This document shows positions 12,199-22,240 of a stretch of DNA of 64,000 bases, one piece after another (position 1 is the first letter of the stretch; each line of letters opens with the position of its first letter). The stretch is from the NCBI RefSeq assembly GCF_024166365.1, contig NC_064827.1, forward strand, positions 55,208,635 to 55,272,634, written 5' to 3'. Both the position numbers and the translations under genes were made by a program. This DNA comes from Elephas maximus indicus (lineage: Eukaryota; Chordata; Mammalia; Proboscidea; Elephantidae). The notes under the pieces were generated by a model. It saw only the letters and a list, made by a program, of their open reading frames with translations, made no database searches and was not told the DNA's origin.

Positions 12199-12362
12199 TG
12201 AAACCCCGGTGGTGTAGTGGTTAAGTGCTATGGGAGCTAACCAAAAGGTCGGCAGTTCAAATCCACCAGGTGCTCCTTGGAAACCCTATGGAACAGTTCT
12301 ACCCTGTCCTATAGGGTCACTATGAGGTGGAATCAACTTGATAGCAATGGGTTTTTTTTTTG
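12199..12362 (+). mobile_element. AfroSINE, short type
   Basis: Head AAACCCCGGTGGTGTAGTGG, tRNA-like GGTCGGCAGTTCAAATCCAC, tail AATCAACTTGATAGCAATGG with a T run. It abuts the rearranged RTE cluster that follows. Confidence 0.92.
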
Positions 12363-12439
12363 GTCTATAGTGATTGAAATGGCCCTTGGAATATATATTC
12401 CTTCCATATGTACACATACGATTCCTGTTAATTGAACAT

Positions 12440-13112
12440 TGACACAAATGTGTTCTTCCTTATTCATAGTCCAGCTTTCACATGCCTGTGAGGTGATTGA
12501 AAATACCATGGCTTGGGTCAGGTGCATCTTAGTCCTCAAAGTGACATCTTTTCTTTTTAACACTATAAAGAGGTCTTTTGCAGCAAATTTGTCCAATGCA
12601 ATATATTGTTTGATTTTTTGGCTGCTGCTTCCGTGGGTGTTGATTGTGGGTCCAAATAAAATGAAATCCTTGACAACTTCGATATTTTCTCCATTTATCA
12701 TGATGTTGCTTATTGGTCCAGTTGTGAGAATTTTGATGACTTTGAATTATGGTGTTGGCGAAGAATATTGAATATACCATGAACTGCACGAAGAATGAGC
12801 AAACCTGTCCTGGAAGAAGTACAGCCAGACTGCTCCTTATAAGGGAGGATGTGAGACTTCGTCTCACGTACTTTGGACGTGTTATCAGGAGTGAGCAGTC
12901 CCTGGAAATGGACATCATGCTTGGTAAGGTAGAGGGTCATTGAGAAAGAGGAAGACCCTGACGAGATGGATTGACACAGTGGCTGCTACAATGGGCTCAA
13001 ACAGCAATGATTGTGAGGATGGCATAGGACCAGGCAACGTTTTGTTCCGCTGCACATGGGGTCTCTATGAGTAAGAACCAACTTGACAGCACTTAACAAC
13101 AAGTTAAAAAAA
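12440..13112. mobile_element. RTE/BovB-like LINE fragment with inverted 5' part
   Basis: Two adjacent pieces of the RTE reverse-transcriptase C-terminal region point in opposite directions. 12447-12736 is antisense (reading INGENIEVVKDF to the CESWTMNKE block). 12737-13105 is sense (from FELWCWRR-equivalent DNA through LTYFGRVIR, DIMLGKVEG and the 3' end GACAGCACTTAACAACAA). In family order, the end of the first piece nearly meets the start of the second, about 20 nt being missing. That is the layout of a 5' inversion by twin priming. Multiple stops show it is dead. Confidence 0.75.
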
Positions 13113-13182
13113 CTTTCTACTGCAATTAATTAAAGACAGTCTGAGCAGCTTAAGCGAAGTAGGGAATTCAAAGAAAAGCTGC

Positions 13183-15262
13183 CCTTGCATAGTCAATAAA
13201 ACACAGGTAAACATCTTTCTGGTATTCTCTGCTTTCAACCAAGACCCATCCAACATCAGCAATGATATCCCTCATTCCTCATCCTTTTCTGAATCTGGCT
13301 TGAATTTCTAGCAGTTCCCTGTCGATGTACTGCTGCAACCGCTTTTGAACGATCTTCAGCAAAATTTTACTTGCATGTGATATTAATGATGCTGTTCAAT
13401 AATTTCTGCATTTGGTTGGATCGCCTTTCTTTGGAATGTGCATAAATATGGAACTCTTCCAGTCGGTTGGCCAGGAAACTGTCTCCCAAATTTCTTGGCA
13501 TAAACAAGTGAGCACCTCCAGCACTGCATCTATTTGTTGAAACATCTCAGTTGTTAATCTGTCAATTCCTGGAGCCTTGTTTTTCGCCAATGCCTTCCCT
13601 GCAGCTTGGACTTCTTCCTTCAATACCATAGGTTCTTGATCATATGCCGCCTCCTGAAATGGTTGCACATTGACCAATTCTTTTTGCTACAGTGGTGACT
13701 CTGTGTATTCCTTCCATCTTCTTTTGATGCTTCCAGCGTTGTTCATTATTTTGGTCATAGAATCCTTCAGTATTGCAATTTGAGGCTTGAATTTTTTCTT
13801 CAGTTCTTTCAGCTTGAGAAATGCCCAGTGTGTTCTTTCCTTTTGGCTTTCTAACTCCAGGTCTTAGCACATTTCATCATGATACTTTATTTTGTCTTCT
13901 TAAGCTGCCCTTTGAAATCTTCTGTTCAGCTCTTTTACTTCATCATTTCTTCAGTTCGCATTAGCTACTATACGTTCAAGAGCAAGTTTTAGAGTCTCTT
14001 CTGATATTCATTGGGTCTTTTCTTTCCTTCCTGTTTTCTAAAGACCTTTTACTTTTTTCATGTATAATATCCTTCATGTCATAACACAACTTGTCTTGTC
14101 TTCAGTCATTTGTGTTCAATGCATCAAATCTATTCTTGAGATGGTCTCCAAATTCAGGTGGGATATACCCAAGGTTGTATTTTGGTTCGTGTGGATTTGT
14201 TTTAACTTTCTTCAGCTTCAACTTGAACTTGCGTACGAGCAATTGATGGCCTATTTTATGGCCAGCCCCTAGCCTTGTTCTGACTGATGATACTGAGCTT
14301 TTCCATCATCTCTCTCCACAGATGTAGTCAGTTTGATTCTTGCGTATTCCATCCAGTGAGGTCCACATGTGTAGTTGCGGTTTATGTTGTTGAAAAAAGG
14401 TATTTGCAATGAATAAGTTGTTGGTCTTGCAAATTTCTATCATGTGTCATTTCTATCACCAAGGCCATATTTTCCAACAATAGATCCTTCTTCTTTGTTT
14501 CCAACTTTCACATTCCAATCACCAGTAATTATCAGAGCATCCTGATCGCATGTTTGATCAATTTCAGACTGCAGAAGTTGGCAAAAATCTTCAATTTCCT
14601 TATCTTTGGCATTAGTGGTTGGTGTGTAAATTTGACTAATAATTGTATTAACTGGCCTACCTTGTAGATTTATGGGTATTAACCTATCACTGACAGTGTT
14701 GTACTTCAGGATAGATCTTGAAATATTCTTTTTGACAATGAATGCAACGCCATTCCTCTTCAATTTGTCATTCCTGGCATAGTAGATGATATGATTGTCT
14801 AATTCATTTTTGACGACTTCCAATTTTCCTAGATTCATACTTTATACATTTTACATTATGATTGTTATTGAATGTTTGCAACTGTTTCTTCTCATTTTGA
14901 GTCGTGCCACATCAGCAAGTGAAGGTCCCCAAAGCTTGACTCTATGCATGTCATTAAGGTCAAGTGACTTTGAGGAGGCAGCTCTTCCCCAGTCATATTT
15001 TGAGAGTCTTGCAACCTGAGGGACTCATCTTCTGGTACTATATCAAACAATGTTCTTTTGTGATTCATAAGGTTTTCACTGGCCAGTTTTTTAGAAGCAG
15101 ACTGCCAGTTCCTTCGTCCTAGTCTGTCTTAGCCTAGAAGCTCTACTGAAACCTGTCCGCTCTAGATGACCCTGCTGGTATTTGAAATACCGGTGGCATA
15201 GCTTCTGGCATTATAGCAACACTCAGGCCACCACAGTATGACAAACTGAGAGACAAGCGGTG
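13183..15262 (-). mobile_element. RTE/BovB-like LINE, antisense, lacking its 3' part
   Basis: Read on the minus strand: a 5' UTR (15262 to about 14840), an apurinic-type endonuclease domain (14838-14440, with ALIITGDWNVKVGNKEEG), a linker, and the first half of the reverse transcriptase (13677-13396, KALAKNKAPGIDRLTTEMF, and downstream). The YADD part and the C-terminus are missing at this end. Compared with the copy at 35.7 kb, about 70 bp are deleted between KNE and DNH, removing the ILGISELK segment that carries a catalytic Glu. It is interrupted by stops and frameshifts, so inactive. Confidence 0.85.
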
Positions 15263-15414
15263 TCTAAGAGTTGAGTGTACACTTTAGTTAGCTTATCACT
15301 TAAATCTTATGCGCCAGCAACTCACTGTACTGATTGAATTCACTGAGTATTTTGAGGGTAATTGGTGCCCTGTAGTTAATATCCCTTCATAATGCTGCAT
15401 ATTAAAAAAAGTTG

Positions 15415-16905
15415 AATTCACACTTATACACTGCTGATGGGAATGTAAAATGGTACAACCACTTTGGAAATCAATTGGGTGCTTCATTAAAAAGCTAGAA
15501 ATAGAACTACCATACAATCCAGCAATCCCACTCCATGGAATATATCCTAAAGAAATAAGGGCCTTTACACAAACAGATATATGCACACCCATGTTCACTG
15601 CAGCACCGTTTACAATAGCAAAAAGATGGAAGCAACCAAGGTGCCCATCAACGGATGAATGGATAAATAAATTATGGTATATTCACACAATGGAATACTA
15701 CACATTGATAAAGAACAATGATGAATCCGTGAAACATTTCATAATACGGAGAAATCTGGAAGGCATTATGCTGAGTGAAATTAGTCAGTTGCAAAAGGAC
15801 ACATATTGTATGAGAACACTATTACATGAACTTGAAAAATAGTTTAAGCAGAGAAGAAAATATTCTTTGATGGTTATGAGAGTGGGGAGGGAGAGACGGA
15901 GAGGGATATTCACTAATTAGATAGTAGACAAGAGCTATTTTAGGTGAAAGGAAAGACAACGTACAATACAGGAGAGGTCAACACAACTGGACTAAACCAA
16001 AAGCAAAGACGTTTCCGGAATAAACTGAACGGTGTGAAGGCCAATGTAGCAGAGGTGGGGGTTTGGGGACTATGGTTTCAGGGGACATCTAAGTCAATTG
16101 GCATAATAAAATCTATTAAGAAAACATTCTGCATCCCACTTTGGAGAGTGGCTTCTGGGGTCTTAAATGCTAGCAAGCAGTCATCTAAGATGCATCAATT
16201 GGTCTCAACCCACCTGGAGCAAAGGAGAATGAAGAACGCCAAAGACACAAGGTAATTATGAGCCCAAGAGGCAGAAAAGGCCACATAAACTAGAGACTAC
16301 ATCAGCCTGAGATGAGAAGAACTAGATGGTGCCCCGGCTACAACCAATGGCTGCCCTGACAGGGAACACAATAGAGAATCCCTCATGGAGCAGGAGAGCA
16401 GAGACTACATCAGCCTGAGAAGAGAAGAACTAGATGGTGCCCCGGCTACAACCAATGGCTGCCCTGACAGGGAACACAATAGAGAATCCCTCATGGAGCA
16501 GGAGAGCAGTGGGATACAGACCCTAAATTCTCACAAAAAGACCAGACTTAATGGTCTGACTGAGACTAGAAGAACCCCAGAGGTCATGGTCCCCAGACCT
16601 TCTGTTAGCTCAAGACTAGAACCATTCCCAAAGCCAACTCTTCAGACAGGGATTGGACTCAACTATGGGATAGAAAATGATACTGGTGAGGAGTGAGCTT
16701 CTTGGATCAAGTAGACACATGAGACTACGTGGGCAGCTCCGGTCTGGAAGGGAGATGAGAGGGCAGAGAGGGTCAGAAGTTGGCTGAATAGACATGAAAA
16801 TAGAGAGTGGAGAGAGAGAATGTGCTGTCTCATTAGGGGGAGAGCAACTAGGAGTATATAGCAAGGTGACTCGATGGCACTGTTTTTTTTTTTTTTTAAT
16901 ATAAA
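15415..16905 (+). mobile_element. 5'-truncated L1: end of ORF2 plus elephant-type 3' UTR
   Basis: An open frame of 130 codons (15450-15842) encodes an L1 ORF2 C-terminus: MVQPLWKSIGCFIKKLE, NPAIPLHGIYPKEIRAF, TDEWINKLWYIHTMEYYTLI. A long 3' UTR follows, with GGTTTCAGGGGACATCTAAG and CTTCTGGGGTCTTAAATGCT, ending near a T-rich tract at about 16881. The 3' UTR contains an exact-looking 108-bp tandem duplication (16293-16508). The ORF2 tail is little damaged, so this copy is relatively young. Confidence 0.9.
16293..16508 (+). repeat. 2 x 108-bp tandem duplication inside the L1 3' UTR
   Basis: The block beginning GAGACTACATCAGCCTGAGA and ending CATGGAGCAGGAGAGCA occurs at 16293-16400 and again at 16401-16508. 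I see one base differing (GATGAGAAG against GAAGAGAAG). Another copy of this 3' UTR in the window (42282-43006, antisense) has the block once. Confidence 0.9.
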
Positions 16906-17436
16906 TTTTTGTATGAGAGACTGACTTAAGTAGTTTTTTAAGGAACAGGTTACAACTCGGGATTTAGCATAAGAAATTTTTTTTTTAAAAGTTGAATTCA
17001 ATTAAATATGCTTTGTCTTAAATGTCACATTTTACTACAATTTAATTTGATGCAGTGTCATTATTAAAATGCCTTTAGAATGAAAATGCCTAACCAGGAT
17101 ACCAGAGCTTTGAAGTGCAATTGGTTCTTTAATATGAAACTTCATAATCATGGAGTCTTTATGGCCCTTTTACAAATAGTTATTGATTTCCCAAAGTGAA
17201 GGTTATGACACTCAGTGGATAGAAAGCAGTACTGCAGGGAAGAAACAGGATTACAATTTTGACACTGGGTGTCAGGACACTGCCAACTTGAGCCAGCTAA
17301 GACTAAGAAGGGTTACTGTGAGTTGTTCTAGAATTAACCTGATGGTTAATATCAGTGACACGACCATGATGTTTGTATTAATAGAGACACATACTGCTAA
17401 AAAAAAATATTTATTTATAACTGTTTATATTTGGTT
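16906..17436. other. Unassigned intergenic DNA with an LTR-like 38-bp motif
   Basis: The text around 16930-16968 (AGGAACAGGTTACAACTCGG) recurs at 18701-18739. No gene is seen; the frame at 17183-17440 is unsupported. Confidence 0.4.
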
Positions 17437-17652
17437 CTGAAGCAGTGGTGATTTTCTGCTCCCAGGAGACATTTGGCAACGTCTAAGATGTTTTCTGGGG
17501 ATTATCAGAACTGGGAGTGGCCGCGGTTGGTGGTGCGCTACTGGCATTTAGTAGGTAGAGGCTAGGGATGCTGCTACAATGCACAGGACAGCCCCCCACG
17601 ACAAAAAATTATTTGACCCAAAAAGTCAATAATGTTAATATTGAGAAATCTG
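17437..17652 (+). mobile_element. MER5-type hAT-Charlie DNA transposon remnant
   Basis: AAGCAGTGGTGATTTTCTGC at one end and AATATTGAGAAATC at the other echo the MER5 termini. In between are AGGAGACATTTGGCAACGTC, CTACTGGCATTTAGTAGGTA and ACAATGCACAGGACAGCCCC, in the standard order. It is a non-autonomous fossil about the length of the family consensus. Confidence 0.85.
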
Positions 17653-18640
17653 GTTTATAAAAATTAGTTTCACAAGCTTTTTGAAATAAAAAATGCTTCC
17701 AATATGTTTAGTTAAAACTCTTGTTGAGACGTCAGTACGGTTAGACCAATTTCACTTTCTAATAGACAATATATATTTTACAATTTGGATTCATTTTATC
17801 TGCCATAATTATTTAACTTTGTAAACAGCTTTCAAAAGTCAGGAAAAGTTTGAATTTTCACAAGTAATTAGCCCAAGTCTTGCCTTTCGCTGTTACCAAT
17901 TTAAAGCCTACCTCCTTCCATTCCCCATTTCCTTCTACTAAGTCCCATTTCCTTAGGCTGAATAACCCAATCATTGGCCAGAAGCCAATACAGTGAGCAC
18001 ATTTAAAATTTAGATAGAACTTGTCTTTTTGTGTGATTACTATTTCACTTCCCTTAAATCTTTTTTTTTTTTTTAATTTCTTTAAGCTCTAGGCAGATGG
18101 GACCAAGCTTATTCTTACAGTTCTGAAATGAAACAAATTTCAGATTGCTAAACCTGAGATCGTTAATTCCTTACCATCAGAATTAATCTGTGTAGGGTAA
18201 GTAAAATGCTTGAGTTACCTTCTTTAAAAAAAAAAAAAAAAAAAACTCTGATGCTTTTCAGTGTTGCCTTCTTGGTGTTTAATAATGAATTTAACTATGT
18301 CCCAGAATGATAACTGATATAAGCATACGATTTAGAGATGTTATAAAGATTACTTCATACTTAAGTGTATTTTTTTTTAAGTTAAAGAATGAAACACACT
18401 TTTTCTTTTTTGCATGTGAAATTTCAGACTATTATGATATAAAGCCTTTTAGGCAATAATATCCAAGTGTGAAATGGTGGGAGTAGTGATAGTTTCCTCA
18501 GAACCTGTCTGACTTTAGGGGGGGATAATGCAAATCAAGATCAGCCCAAGGCTGATCCCTGTGAGGTGGAAGTCAGATAGACTCCTACTGTCCAACCTTT
18601 TTACCAATTTGGACACCAGCCACCCCTCTCATGGCACTCT
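17653..18640. other. AT-rich intergenic DNA
   Basis: No named repeat. It includes a T run at about 18061 and an A run at about 18226-18245. Confidence 0.4.
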
Positions 18641-19480
18641 CTACTTCTGGGTTTGATAATCTGTTACAATGAACACAGAACCCACAGACCATACTTACAG
18701 TTAGTTTTTGAAGGAACAGGTTACAACTCAGGATTTAGGATGAACAGGGTACAACTCACGATCAGTATCAAGAAGCATATAGGCAAAGTCTGCCTTCTTC
18801 AGTGCAGGACAGCTCTCTCAGTTCTTTTAGACCACGTACGCTTCCTCTCAGCCCCGTCAGGGCAGGCCTCTTCTTGGCCCCCTGAGGACAGGCTCCTCTT
18901 TGCTATCTGTCACCACCAACTCTGCCGCAGGGCCCCTTCCTGGCCTGTCCCTGCTGGCTCTGCCACTGGGCCCCTTCTAGGCCTTTCACTGTCTTCGGTG
19001 TTACAGCCCTTTTAGGAGGTTCCTTGCCTCCTTTCTCTCTCTGTTCTTACTTTCTTCTGCTTCTCTTCCTGCTCCTGCCTGCTAAACCTTTGTGGGGTTA
19101 GCTGCTTATACATACAACTTTTTGTCAATTCCAAGGCATGGCACCTCTCAGTGCGGGCCACAAACTGACCAATCTCATCTCAGTAGGCACAGACACTTCG
19201 TTTGCATAGTAGGCTATAGGCACTGAACACCTGCAAGGTACATACCAATCACAAGGCAGGCTGCAGCCCAGGGTCAGACTAAAAGTACCAAACCAAGTTG
19301 TTCACCACTTACCTAGGAAATGTAACAAACCTGCTGGGGTAGAAAACTAGGGTAAAAGTAACTCCTCAGGGCTTAAGGGCCTGTTTTTTCTGAAGAACCA
19401 AGGCAAAAGGCATAAAGGAACATAAAGGAACTCATTTCACCACACCAAATTTTGCTCCTAAATTCACAACACAATGATTC
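18641..19480. repeat. Candidate LTR/endogenous-retrovirus fragment, family unassigned
   Basis: A GC-rich block (18800-19080) with the repeated phrase GAACAGG(T/G)TACAACTC at 18715 and 18742 stands out from its AT-rich surroundings. The 38-bp motif shared with 16930-16968 suggests a dispersed element. I cannot find paired LTR ends, a primer-binding site or a polyprotein frame. The 120-codon frame at 18653-19015 has no recognisable domain. Confidence 0.35.
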
Positions 19481-20262
19481 CAAAGAAAAGGAAATGGATA
19501 AAACGTATGGAAAGAACTGACTTAGCCATGAAAGCATAAATAATTACAGATCTTTCTCTTTTTCTTTAGTTTTGCTAGAGGCCAAAAGCGTTTTCTCTAC
19601 AGAAAGTGTTTGCTTAGAAAACCACATGTGAGAAGTATTTTAGCAAAATACAACCCGCCCCCCCCCCCAAAATAAAACAACAAACTCAAAGTCCTATTGT
19701 TTCTTGAGTAGTAACGAAACATGTAGAGATTTATGATAGTTTTCCCACATTTCTGAACACTCAGTGTTTAGGGCAATACCTCTGACATCCAGTAAAATTC
19801 CTGTTACATCGTACGCATGTAAAAAAGTCATTGAATGAATTAAAATTAATGAATAAAAATCAATGTCAGTCTCACTTTGCAGTGCATACTCCCATATAGC
19901 TGTTACCAATCAAGGAGCTCATCAGGTATTTCCAGTTTCCTGGTGTCAGCATGATCTGGTGATGGATGAGTCAAATAACAATGTGCCAAACTAAACTTGT
20001 ACATCTTACCTAAACCCGCTTTCTCTGAATGCAGCTATAATCCTCCTACTCACCCATTTCCCATTTCCTTCTTTGATGACTATGACTCCCTTTCTCACAT
20101 TAACAGGTTCAATCGACCTTTAGCCTGTTCTGCTTCTACCAAGTCATTCCCTGCCTGGGTCCTCTTCCCTGCTTCTACTATCCTCATTCTCCACTATCTT
20201 TTATTTGGAGGAGTGAATACCCTCTAATCTTCCCTGCCTCTAATCTTTTCCCAAGGTCCCTG
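19481..20262. other. Unassigned intergenic DNA
   Basis: It contains a C run at about 19660-19669 and CT-rich sequence at 20040-20250 that may be a diverged L2. No gene is seen. Confidence 0.35.
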
Positions 20263-20475
20263 GGTGTCGAAAATGGTTTACTCTTGGTTACTAACCTAAA
20301 GTTGATGGTTCAAACCCACCCAATAGTGCCATGGAAGAAAGGACTGGTGATCTTCTTTAGTAAAGATTACAGCCAGGAAAACCCTATGGAAAAGCTCTAC
20401 TCTGTAACACATAGGGTCTCCATGAGTTGGAATTAACTCTGTGGCAATGGGTTTGGTGTGTGTGTGTGTGTTTTT
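20263..20475 (+). mobile_element. AfroSINE ending in a (TG)n microsatellite
   Basis: Head AGGTCCCTGGGTGTCGAAAA, middle TAGTAAAGATTACAGCCAGG, tail GGAATTAACTCTGTGGCAAT. The GGGTTTGGT tail has grown into TGTGTG at about 20454-20471. Confidence 0.85.
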
Positions 20476-20529
20476 AGAGTCTTTTTTTCACCAATGTATT
20501 CCAAACCCTGTTGCTTATCTCCTCCCTGC

Positions 20530-20568
20530 TACACCCGTTGCTGTAGAGTCGATTGCGACTCCTCCTTG
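20530..20568 (-). mobile_element. AfroSINE 3'-end scrap
   Basis: CACCCGTTGCTGTAGAGTCG at 20532 is the reverse of a SINE 3' end; only about 35 bp remain before the tetranucleotide repeat. Confidence 0.6.
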
Positions 20569-20586
20569 CTACCCACCCCTAAAAGC

Positions 20587-20709
20587 CAGCCAACCAACCA
20601 ACCAACCAACCAACCAACCAACCAACCAACCAACCAACCAACCAACCAACCAACCAACCAACCAACCAACCAACCAACCAACCACCCACCCACCCACCCA
20701 CCCACCAAC
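20587..20709 (+). repeat. (CCAA)n/(CCCA)n tetranucleotide microsatellite
   Basis: About 24 tandem CCAA units run from 20589 to about 20684, then about 5 CCCA units to 20706. The unit change is abrupt. Frames crossing it read PTNQ repeats and are not genes. Confidence 0.97.
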
Positions 20710-20734
20710 CAAACAGCTTAGCATAATGGTTAAG

Positions 20735-20985
20735 AAAATTTGATTCTGGCTCTGATAATGCTGAGCATAATGTAGTGGGTCAGGAACTTAAAACTCTGGA
20801 GCCAAACCACCTAGTTTATATCGTGGTTCTACTACTTTCCAGCCAGGTTGCCTTGGACAAGTTACTTCACCTCACTGTGCGTCAGCTTGCTCATCTATAA
20901 AATGGGGATAATAATAGTACGTACCTCACAGGGGATTAAATGAACTAACCTTCGTAAAGTATTAAGAACAGTGCTTGGCACTATA
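20735..20985 (+). repeat. MIR SINE
   Basis: Sense MIR: TTGCCTTGGACAAGTTACTT, then TCATCTATAAAATGGGGATA, then ACAGTGCTTGGCACTATAAA. Confidence 0.85.
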
Positions 20986-20987
20986 AA

Positions 20988-21045
20988 GCCAAAACCAAAC
21001 CCACTGCTGTCGAGTCGATTCCGACTCATAGCGACCTAGCACTAT
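20988..21045 (-). mobile_element. 5'-truncated AfroSINE scrap
   Basis: Only the antisense 3' end remains (ACTGCTGTCGAGTCGATTCC then GACTCATAGCGACC), inserted at the MIR end. The flanking phrase CACTATA (20979-20985 and 21042-21048) is repeated on both sides and may be the target duplication. Confidence 0.75.
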
Positions 21046-21084
21046 ACTAAGTGCTATATTAGTATTTACTTGCTCTTTTTTTTT

Positions 21085-21500
21085 TTTGTAAAAAGGGATT
21101 TCCCTGCTCAAAAGCCTTCAATTGCACCGCGTTAGCTCCAATATAAAGACTTGGAGTCTTAGCCATTCAAGGACATAACTTTTTTTCCAACCTCATTTCT
21201 CACTTTCTTGCTAAAACATCTCCTTCCATCTCTGCACATTCGGGTCTCACTTAGCTCTTAAAGCTCAATTTACATGTCTTTTTACTTCCCTGAAATAATC
21301 TCTAAACTGCTCTAGGACGTCATCTATACTTCTTAGTACAAATTACTTGTGTGTGTGCGCGCGCGCGCGCGTGTGCTTGTCTCTTTTTTGAGGGCACGAT
21401 ATTATTGTGTTCTTTTCCTTTTATCTCCGGTAAGTCACAGTGTGACTTGCACATTACGGTTACTCAATAAACGTAAGGTGAATGACATCAATTTGCAGAA
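21085..21500 (+). repeat. L2 LINE 3' end, abutting the CpG island
   Basis: The L2 phrase order is visible: CCTGCTCAAAAGCCTTCAAT, then TTGAGGGCACGATATTATTG, then TTACTCAATAAACG. It contains an alternating purine-pyrimidine tract at 21349-21374. Confidence 0.65.
21349..21374. repeat. Alternating (TG)/(CG)/(TG) tract, Z-DNA-prone
   Basis: GTGTGTGTG is followed by CGCGCGCGCGCGCG and GTGTG, an uninterrupted alternating purine-pyrimidine stretch about 480 bp upstream of the TMEM38B ATG. CG-rich alternation of this length is a classic Z-DNA-forming sequence; a regulatory effect is speculation. Confidence 0.85.
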
Positions 21501-21539
21501 ATAAATCTGACTCTAAACGTCTCTCCTCCAGGGTTGTTT

Positions 21540-22240
21540 TACTCATCTGCCCATTTCCCCCGAGTCTGGCACAGCGCCTAGCCCGGAGAAAACGCTGGAT
21601 CCTCATTAGGAGAGCTAAGGCCTGCCGCTGTGGGAACGCCGGGAACCTTGTCACCCCGCCTACCTGCCAACAGTCTCCGAGCCTGGGGCCCCGGGACACG
21701 CGCCCCCCGCCTCCTCTCCGCGCGCCGGTCCGGGTGCCAGGGCGCACGCGCGGACTTCGAGGCTGCGCGGGAGCGCGCGCGGCCGCGGCTTCCCCCTCCC
21801 CCATCCCTCGCCGCGCACGCCGGGAACCGGCCGCTGCCGCGGTCGGTCGTAGCCATGGAGTCTCCGTGGGATGAGCTGACTCTTGCCTTCTCCCGCACGT
21901 CGATGTTCCCCTTTTTTGACATCGCCCACTATCTGGTGTCCCTCATGGCGATGAAGCGTCAGCCGGGTGAGTGCGGGGCGCCACGGACCGGCCTCTTCAG
22001 CGTTCCCATCACGGCGAGGACGGCCTGAGCAGGGGCGGGCGAGCGAGCGGTGGCTGCCCAAGACAGTTCCGATAGTCGAGTTGGAAGAGAGCCGAGAGTC
22101 CACTCGTCTGACCCCTCGAGGACAGATGGGGAAACAGAGGCTGGGAAGGGAGGAGGCCCCGCCACTGGTCGAAGGACTCCCCCGGGCAGGGAAGCCGCTG
22201 CCGCATTTCTGATCCACCGCAGTGCCGGTGTCCGCCTAGG
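21540..22240. promoter_or_regulatory. TMEM38B: CpG island spanning promoter, 5' UTR and exon 1 of TMEM38B
   Basis: This is the only strongly GC-rich, CpG-dense stretch of the window, in otherwise AT-rich DNA. It begins right after an L2 remnant and ends in the first kilobase of intron 1, with the TMEM38B start codon near its centre. Such islands typically mark broadly expressed, TATA-less promoters. Visible candidate elements are GC-box-like CCCCGCC stretches (about 21706 and 22156) and an NRF1-like GCGCACGCGC at 21742-21751. No convincing TATA box is seen. The exact transcription start cannot be read from the sequence. Overlapping long open frames on both strands are expected from GC richness and are not evidence of other genes. 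Confidence 0.85.
21855..21966 (+). CDS. TMEM38B: TMEM38B exon 1 (residues 1-37 plus first base of codon 38)
   Basis: TMEM38B encodes TRIC-B, a homotrimeric K+-permeable channel of the ER/SR membrane that supplies counter-ion current during Ca2+ release; its loss in humans causes a recessive osteogenesis imperfecta. The exon starts MESPWDELTLAFSRTSMF, nearly identical to mammalian TRIC-B as I remember it, and encodes the luminal N-terminus and first membrane helix (FDIAHYLVSLMAM). The start is chosen because AGCCATGG is a good Kozak context and matches the family N-terminus. The frame stays open upstream to an ATG at 21630, which is probably promoter/5' UTR. The donor is GTGAGT at 21967; the exon ends in phase 1. 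Confidence 0.97.

Noticed and set aside
15450..15842. 130-codon open frame as a host gene
   Set aside because: It is the L1 ORF2 C-terminus followed by the L1 3' UTR.
18653..19015. 120-codon frame in a GC-rich block, considered as an upstream gene exon
   Set aside because: No recognisable domain, no convincing splice sites, and the block looks like a dispersed element because of the motif shared with 16930.
20587..20709. Regularly repeated array considered as a CRISPR-like structure
   Set aside because: Four-base units with no spacers in a mammalian genome; it is a microsatellite.
20441..20743. Open frames with PTNQ repeats
   Set aside because: Simple translation of a (CCAA)n microsatellite and a SINE tail.
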